Shown in pieces: positions 57,529-64,000 of a DNA stretch of 64,000 nt. Made by a program: the position numbers and the translations under genes. Position 1 is the first letter of the stretch. Every line of letters begins with the position of its first letter. The stretch covers positions 8,540,157-8,604,156 of the forward strand of contig OU015566.1 of NCBI GenBank assembly GCA_907165135.1, read 5' to 3'. This DNA is from Oikopleura dioica (Eukaryota; Chordata; Appendicularia; Copelata; Oikopleuridae). The notes beneath the pieces were generated by a model. The model saw only the letters and a program-made list of their open reading frames with translations, had not been told where the DNA came from and ran no database searches.

Positions 57529-57940
57529 CTCTCGGTTGTTCCTTCTCTCTTTCGTTCAGGAAGTCCGCTCCGAAGGGTAAATTTAGTAATGAAGGTGAAA
57601 GAGATGTGTTTGGGCACGCTGCTTTTCTGTTAGCGTCTCGTAGTGCGTCGCTAGGGGAACGCACTGAATGACACAGAACGCAATAATGATCAGAATATGT
57701 TTTCACAAAAAAAAGAATGAGTTACTAGCCATCAAATGATTTACAAAAACACGTCCTTATTGATTTCTTGAAAACTGTATGTTTTTACTGTAAAAAATAA
57801 AATATACAAAAAATTGCCCCAGCATAAGTTCTCGGAGATAAAAGAACACTCGTGATCTTTGAGGCGGAAACCGACTGACTTTGATGCAGGGTTTAAATAT
57901 CTCGCCAGCTCCTCGTTTCTCGCAGATCGAAAAAAGAGAG
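57529..57940. promoter_or_regulatory. Region between divergent enkurin and tetraspanin genes
   Basis: 412 bp that should hold both promoters. No clear TATA box. The bases before the tetraspanin ATG (AAAAAAGAGAG) end in AG, a possible trans-splice site. Confidence 0.35.
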
Positions 57941-59121
57941 ATGATAAATTGGTTGAAATTAAAATGGGGAAAAGGCTTTCTTTCTCTCGTTGCGTTGTCA
58001 ATCTTCGCTCAGCTTGTTTTTGTGACTTGCTTCAATGTCACAAACCTTTCTGGGCCGTCGATCTCCAGAGTCAAGTATAAAACCACGGCCCTCTTTTCGG
58101 AAGTAATAACCTTTCGGGACTACATGGAGAGAATAGGTACCTTTCGGAAATTCGATTGAAATAACTAGACCTTCAAGCATATGAAACTCCGGAGTTCTTC
58201 GACACCGTGGACGGCTCTCACGTAACTGGCAGTTTAGTAATATTTGCTTCGACCCTTCAACTAGTCGGATTCATCACTCTGTCCTATTTTTCTGTTATAA
58301 CTTGCCGAAGGGAATATCTGGTTCTTTTGGAATGTGTTCATGATCATTATTTTTTATTTTTAAAAAATCCTTAAATTTTGTCTTGAACACAAGAAGGTTC
58401 TCTGGATTTTGACCATGATAAGCGCCGAACTGACTTTAATGACTTTCCTGCAAAAATTGGCTCCTGATGTCGAGCCTTGGCTCAAATCACTGTACAAAGG
58501 CTACACCGAGCAAACTAATCTTCATTATTATCGTAATAATGCAACTATAGGCGATCCTGTTATTCCGAATTTTAATCACACAATTATCTTGAGAAGTCGA
58601 GTAGGTTCTGAATGAAATTATTGAGTACATACCGATTTTAAAGTTTGTCGACCATTTTCACGAAGAATTCAAGTGCTGTGGCTGGACCTCACATTATGAT
58701 ATTGAGAATCGATTCTTCTGGCCAGGCAAATACTGCCAGATTCCATCGGATGAACTGGAAGTAAATCTTCGACCTACTTGTCTTTAGTTCTCAAATTATC
58801 TATTTTTATATTTTATCACAGCTTTATGAAGGTTTTTCTATTTTAAGAACTTGTTCAAGCCAAAGCACTCTTTTCGAGTACAACTATATTTTTGGCAATG
58901 TTATTTTGTGGCTTCTTTTGATCAAGGTAAAGAATAGCTTCCATATTTCCAACACCCATAATAAGAACTCTTAGTGCTGGCTACTCATTGGCGCCTGCTA
59001 CAATCTTTATTACCAAAAAGACAACGAAATCAAGGAAGAGCCAGACATGAAAAAACAACAGCCTTTTCCGACAACGACAAGGACTCATAAAACTCAAAAA
59101 CAAATCTTAGAAGAAAAATAA
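57941..59121 (+). CDS. Tetraspanin-like membrane protein
   Basis: Four hydrophobic segments: GFLSLVALSIFAQLVFVTCF, SLVIFASTLQLVGFITLSYF, VLWILTMISAELTLMTFLQK and a last one around SSTTIFLAMLFCGFFCWLLI. The large extracellular loop contains FKCCGWTSHYDIENR, the CCG motif that defines tetraspanins, followed by a further Cys (GKYCQIP). N-glycosylation sites (NVTNLS, NNAT, NHT) are on the outer loops. The start MINWLKLKWGKGFLS is typical of a short cytoplasmic N-terminus. Exons are separated by several small introns (for example near 58130-58180, 58330-58390, 58600-58640); not all joins were settled. The stop at 59119-59121 is nine bases from the stop codon of the convergent ZP gene. Confidence 0.75.
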
Positions 59122-59129
59122 ATCATCGT

Positions 59130-60868
59130 TTATTCGTATCCAAGAAGTCCGCCCTCGCATGGAGGTGGATTGCAGTTATTAGAAAGGCAGGTGTTTACAG
59201 AGCAAATTATTGTACAAGACGTCGACTCGGCAGTCTCGGTGAAGGAGAATGACTTGAACCTTTTAAAATACTCATTTTGAAAATTTATGAAAATGAATTT
59301 AATTTTACCTGAATTGAGATACATCATCGACGATCTTTGTTCCGTTCGGGTTGATATTTTCAACTCCCAAAACTGATGAGTAGCAGCTTCCTTCGATAAG
59401 ATTGACTCCTTCTTTTTCCCCGCATGAGTATTTGCAAGTGTCTTAATAAAGATGAACAATCTTCATTTTGAAAAAAAGATTACCAATATAAAACTTCAAG
59501 TCAGGAATATTCAGGGTGCTAGAAAGAACTCCACTAACAGGCACTCCCATGTAGAATTTATCGTTGATTGCGCCGATGAGATCGAGATTGAATGATTTTC
59601 CCCAGCTTCCAATTGCAGAAATATCTCCCTTGGTCGTTATTTTCGTCGTTCCGATGATTTCTTCCGTGATCTCAGCAACGACAACGATCCCAGTGAAGAT
59701 GATATCCGCCGTTGTATCGAGTGACCCAGTTGTTCGGGGAGCTTTTTGAGACTCAGTGACAAGGGTTTGGATGACTTCTTCCGTTTTCTCAGCGAGGTCG
59801 GCCGAAGTAGTAATGACGCCGGGTTCTTCAGAATCTGAAACTTCCGGAAGGTCGTTCGTTTCAGTTTCGAAGATAAAGGTTACAGATGCGAATACTGAGA
59901 GCTCAGCGTAAACGGTATTTTGAATTTGAATTTGAGTGGGATCGGACATTCTTCGTTTTCGTGAATTTAATTCGGCAGCATTAGATTCTTTGACAACGAA
60001 GTCTATTATGATATCGACAGGTTTTTGAAGATCTTAAAAGGGCTCAAGAAACTATTATTATTTTCTTTTATAAAGTTGATTAAAGCCCAGATCCTTCTGG
60101 CCAATTGTCGAGGATAAACTTCTTCAAAGCCTCCGCAGCGTCAGGATTGCTATTGAGTTCCTCAACTTCAGACATGGCAACATCAGTCGCGATCTCTAGT
60201 TTCACTTCTGTGCGCAGCACTTCGTCGCCAATTATATGCGCGTTTGCGGTGAAATGTTCGCTTTCAAAGGGATCGCTGTCGATGTTGACGTGGATTGGGT
60301 AGCGGCAAGTGAATTCTATTTTGACCTCGGGTCGGAGGAGGTAGATTCCGTCGAATGTTTTAGAAGGGAGGGATATTTGATGAGTGAAAGAAATCAGGTC
60401 GCCGTTGTAATCTACAAGTGGGATGGATACATGTTTCATTTAATAAGCATAATTTCTTATATTTTCTGAATTAAATCATCCCGCTCTGGATCGAAACCCT
60501 GCGATACAGAAGCTCCACAGCTATTAACGCCTGCAGTGTACTGAAAATATTTTCCTCTCAGCTGAATTCCAGAGCAAGAGTCAGATGTCTCTGGCAAAAG
60601 CTCCTGTGTTTCAAATGTGTACGCAGCGAAAACATCATCAGAAATGGCAGCGTAGACTTTGTCTGTCCCGCAATGAAGATTGATGCATTTTGGATTGACC
60701 AACCTACATGAGCCGTTTTCCTCTTTCCAGCAACCTTTTTATTCGAGTTTATCTTTTCTCTGTTGATCTCGTACCTGATTCAGGAGTTCCATCGTATAGT
60801 GAAGGACACGCAGATCTCTGAGCTTCAATTTGAACAAACGCTAGTTGAAAAATACCGCCCAATTTCAT
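59130..60868 (-). CDS. ZP-domain secreted protein
   Basis: AG abuts the ATG at 60868. The signal peptide is MKLGGIFQLAFVQIEAQ. The first exons give CPSLYDGTPESGCWKEENGS, then a ZP-N-like region VNPKCINLHCGTDKVYAAIS, DSCSGIQLRGKYFQYTAG, NSCGASVS; next SFTHQISLPSKTFDGIYLL and VKIEFTCRYPIHVNIDSDPF, matching the conserved FTCRYP of ZP domains. Later sequence (59443-59949) is Thr/Ile/Glu-rich (DPTQIQIQNTVYAELSVFAS) and a Cys-rich end (CTIICSVNTCLSNNCNPPPC) closes at 59130. ZP modules polymerise extracellular coats. Exon joins near 60010-60080 and 60440-60460 are provisional. Confidence 0.7.
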
Positions 60869-62803
60869 CTTAGAGCTTATTTCACAATCCCTTTTAGAAA
60901 AATTCTGTCACGACGAAACGTTATGAAGAAACTCGCTTGGGCCGTAAGCATAAATATCTTTGACATATCTAGGTCAGCATCTAGGTTCCTCGGATCGGAG
61001 TCTAAAAACAGGGATAAAAAATAAAGTAACTATTATTAGCTTGTCTTATGACGGGTAACATGTTCGAGTGGCGTTTTATTTATAGAAAATACGTGTGAAT
61101 AACGGCGCTATAATAATTTTTTTCTTTTCCAAAGAAAGAATTTACACAGGTAGCACAGGGACGGTTTTAGTTCTTCTGAGCATCATCAAAGTCTTGGCAG
61201 CTTTCAACTTGTTTTTCGCGTTCATCGATTTTGATCTATCCTTGCTTTGTACATGGCTCGCATTGCTTAGTTTGATGGAATAAAAATTGGACTTGTCTCA
61301 GTAGACTTTTGATCGTCTCCGAGGAAAACTCCGCGTCGATGGTTGGTTAGAAAGGTTTGACATGTAGCGCGGGGTCTCCGATTGTCGTCGTTTGGCCGAT
61401 TTAGCTGTGGAATTTGGCCTGAGGAAATAAGGAGGGGATTATTTTTTGGGACTTTGAGTTGGCGACAAGTTGTCGGAATGACTGTCGGACTCCCGACGGA
61501 CACTACGCAAAGGGAGAAAAATGTTAAAAAATGAGGAAAAAAAATAAGCAAGTTTCTATTTTGGGACTACCAAAAATAGAGTGAGAGTTGCTACTGTAAG
61601 CTTCTGACATTTGCAGGACAAATGTATGGCCGGATCAAGTCGGATCAAGAGTGCAAATTTTCGAATCAACAATAAGCCAGAATCAACTGATCTCAGAGTT
61701 TTTCCAAATGATTACAATATTATCATTTGGCGACATTACGGCGGAATTTCCAATCCAGCGAAAAATTACAAAAAAACGCATTCCAATACCTCTGCTTTTT
61801 GTCATAAAGGGATTGCGAGCGGTTCCTTTGATTCTTTTGCGCGGCTATTTTTTCGGCGGCTTTTTAGAGCATTTCACAATTGCTTTTTTATAAGAGTCGT
61901 TTAGTTTCTTGTGAAATCGTGCCAAGAACTGCAGGATCTTGATATTTTGCCAGTCGAGTTATTGGGCGGAAACTGTCCCGCTTGAAATACGCAGATTCTT
62001 CCAGGATCTTCTGCCAATTCTCCTTTTCTGCAATCTTTCGAGGTCTTCGTAGGATTTTATATTCGAACGAGGAGAATTTTGTCTAATGATTTGAATTTCC
62101 GTGGTCAATTTCGTGATTTAATGCGTTTTAAAATCCGCGACCTTTGAGTATTGAGATTTTGACTGCCGAGTAAACTTGTTGAAAGTCGCGAAATGGACGT
62201 AACTTCAGTGAGAAGTTCCGAACTCTGACCACTCGAAACTGTCGAGCCTGGTCTCACTGGTCTGTCACCGCTTTTTGCGCTGCGGACACGTGTGCTTGTT
62301 CTTATTTTTTGATCATTAACCGAAAAAAACTATAACGCGTTTCTATGAACAACAATCAAAAGTTCTGACCAAAGCTTAATTTGGACGAAATGGAGGTCGT
62401 AGATCCGCTGGAAGCGAATGAATTGGTAGATTCGATCAAATACGGAGGCAGGAGAAGGGAAATTGACGGAGCTGGCGACTGTATATACATTTGTTAGTGA
62501 TAAGATTAGATATCTAATGGCAATTATTTGAGCAGTTCACTGTCATCGTAATTGCCCGTTGTTTAATGAGAACTTACCAGAGAGCGATAAGACGTTTTCG
62601 GACGAAGTTTTTTCTTCCGGCTAAAAATGCAAGTTCAGCGCGGAACGGATAAATTTTCAAGAGCTTTATAATTGAAGAAAAGAGTCTTTGCGGTATTTTA
62701 TGAGGAGCCACGGAGGCTACGGAAGACAGGAACCGTTAGTCCTCTTTGATTTCCATTCGAAATGTCAATCAAGTGGTAAATTTATTAACTTCGTTACGTG
62801 AGT
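60869..62803. other. Long intergenic region, no supported gene
   Basis: About 1.9 kb. A frame at 61267-61551 (minus) begins with a hydrophobic stretch but lacks an ATG. A 36-codon frame with an ATG at 62390 (MEVVDPLEANELVDSIKYGG) has no further support. Nothing else recognised on either strand. Confidence 0.35.
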
Positions 62804-63281
62804 TTACCCTGAGAAAATGACAGTTTTGACTTTCTTCGGCTCGTAGGGATTGATTGAGCTATCAGTCTTTTTGAGAAACTGATAGGTAGACCTCTGAGTT
62901 GATCTCTTCAAATACGCCAGCTCGTCTTGTATTTGTCTTCCAATTTCGTTGAACTTCTGGACGTCGACTACTGTTCTTTCATTTTGGTTATTGTCCACCT
63001 TTAGTTGTTTGAGAATCTTTAGCGGGAGTGTACATTTCCGGTGCAAAGCAAATGTCAGCAGAACATGTGACAGGATGGAGGAGTTATGGCTGGATTTACG
63101 AGAAATTATTAAAGCCAGTGGACGATTGTTTGTCACTTAGTACACACATGTGGCGCCATGTGGACTCCCTTCCTCGAGAGGTGCCTGACAGCTGCTGAGG
63201 TGAACAAGTTCTAGAGGACTCAGCTTCTTTACGGAATCTTTTCGGTGGATCTGTGCGTCTGCCTAATGAAGATGACGTCAT
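62804..63281 (-). CDS. Hypothetical small protein
   Basis: ATG at 63281 begins MTSSSLGRRTDPPKRFRKEA and runs to WRHMC. A GT-AG intron in phase 0 (GTACTAAGT donor, AACTAAAG acceptor near 63000) joins VDNNQNERTVVDVQKFNEIG, QIQDELAYLKRSTQRSTYQF and LKKTDSSINPYEPKKVKTVI before the stop at 62804. About 110 aa: basic N-terminus, then a helical, coiled-coil-like middle. No family recognised. A continuation through another splice site after FSG is possible. Confidence 0.4.
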
Positions 63282-63395
63282 TTGATCGAATCTCGAAATG
63301 GAAAATTGCAAATGTCCAATTAGAAAGTGACTTACAAAAAAATTACGAATTGAGCAATTCGAACTGAGAAAATAAAGTGAGGAAAATCTATAGAA

Positions 63396-64000
63396 ATGGA
63401 AGAGTCTATTGACAGAGAGTTCGTTGTGTCTTGGGGAAACGGAGGTAATTGCTGCGCTTGCAGAAGGTAATTAGTTGCGATACTTGAAATTGTTAATTAT
63501 CTTTTAAAATAAACTAATTTATACATATTCAAAAGATTTCTTAAAGAGATTAATCTTAAATTATAATTTATAATAATATATTATAATTTATAATTCAAGA
63601 GTCACTGAAAGAATCTCGATCGGTTCTTACGGAGATTATTTCTGCGAAATTTGCTCAGCGAACGAAAGAATCATTCGTTCTTATGTACATACCGCAGTGT
63701 TCAAATGCCCTGAGAACAGTTGCAACTCGCGACTATCATTTCGTGAGCATCTTCTTCGACGTTGCTGTAATGCTGCGATGCGCAAGGCGAATGCAAGTAT
63801 TTCTGCCGATGATATTGCCCAGCAAGAAGAATTCAAAAAATTGAAAAATCAAATGGATCTTTTACAGACCGCAAAGGAGGAAGAAAAAGCTGCTAAAAGA
63901 AAAATGGATGAAACGAAAAAGGCATTTGATGACGCGACAGCTGAATACACTAAGAAAAATACCAACCGGGAGAAAATTGAAAATGAACTAGCAGCATCCT
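63396..64000 (+). CDS. Zinc-binding (RING-like) coiled-coil protein, 5' part, cut by window end
   Basis: Exons 63396-63466 and 63600 to the window end (GT-AG, phase 2). It starts MEESIDREFVVSWGNGG, then NCCACRR, GDYFCEICSANERI, FKCPENSCNSRLSFREHLLR and RCCNAAM: spaced Cys pairs and a His like a RING or TRAF-type zinc region. From about residue 105 it is a continuous charged coiled coil (FKKLKNQMDLLQTAKEEEKA). The arrangement resembles TRIM/TRAF-like proteins. The 3' part is outside the window, so the family is open. Confidence 0.6.

Noticed and set aside
61267..61551. Minus-strand frame with a hydrophobic start that looks like a small secreted protein
   Set aside because: It begins at TTG with no in-frame ATG, and no splice site or promoter supports it.
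61611..61904. Plus-strand frame of 97 codons
   Set aside because: Two overlapping frames of equal quality, no similarity, no splice or promoter signals.
62390..62500. Short plus-strand frame MEVVDPLEANELVDSIKYGG
   Set aside because: 36 codons, no further exon or family similarity found.
1..64000. CRISPR arrays, rRNA genes, bacterial operons or virus genes
   Set aside because: None seen; every recognised gene is of animal type with introns.

Overview
The window is eukaryotic DNA from a very compact animal genome, most likely the larvacean tunicate Oikopleura dioica or a close relative. I infer this from several things seen together. There are about 29 recognisable genes in 64 kb on both strands. 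Introns are mostly 34-60 bp. At least ten introns are best explained with GA, GG or GC donors. AG acceptors often abut start codons, as expected for spliced-leader trans-splicing. The proteins are animal ones: Polycomb EED, integrin alpha, enkurin, tetraspanin, a Cdc42-like GTPase, thrombospondin repeats and a ZP protein. Gene names rest on remembered family sequence patterns; no database search was run.

Layout. 1-4.6 kb (+): 3' end of EED, mRNA capping enzyme, and a WAC-like WW protein. 5.6-11 kb (+): mitochondrial D-lactate dehydrogenase followed 83 bp later by an SLC27/FATP acyl-CoA synthetase, a likely operon. 11.8-15.5 kb (+): secreted protein with 11-12 thrombospondin type 1 repeats and a sushi domain. 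16.6-19.7 kb: small secreted proteins, including a Thr/Ala-rich mucin-like protein and an LU/three-finger protein. 19.8-20.2 kb: an 8-bp-TSD MITE. 20.4-22 kb (+): SLC43-like transporter. 22.3-27.1 kb (-): two neighbouring genes that share a roughly 80-residue domain I do not recognise, three copies in one and one in the other. 27.7-29.5 kb (+): sulfotransferase-family protein whose first intron is a TTAA-flanked foldback element. 29.6-31.5 kb (-) and 36.9-37.9 kb (+): head-to-head paralogues of a secreted sushi/carbohydrate-binding-like protein, one carrying a complete expansin module. Between them lie foldback elements, a Cdc42-like GTPase and a tail-anchored protein. 38-39.4 kb (-): Pro-rich secreted protein. 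40.3-45.3 kb (+): integrin alpha interrupted by a 1.6-kb foldback element. 45.4-55.9 kb (-): a run of secreted or lineage-specific genes (368-aa unknown, a second unknown, acidic plus LU protein, kelch protein) and an F-box-like gene. 56.3-57.5 kb (-): enkurin with a tRNA-Gly gene antisense in an intron. 57.9-60.9 kb: tetraspanin (+) and ZP-domain protein (-) in tail-to-tail contact. The end holds a hypothetical gene (-) and the 5' part of a zinc-binding coiled-coil gene (+).

The main points of interest are the unrecognised repeated domain at 22.3-27.1 kb, the expansin-like protein in a cellulose-making chordate lineage, the foldback family that sits in an intron in one place and splits a coding exon in another, and the density of G*-AG introns. 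Exon boundaries were chosen by hand from splice signals, reading phase and family similarity; where these conflict it is stated.
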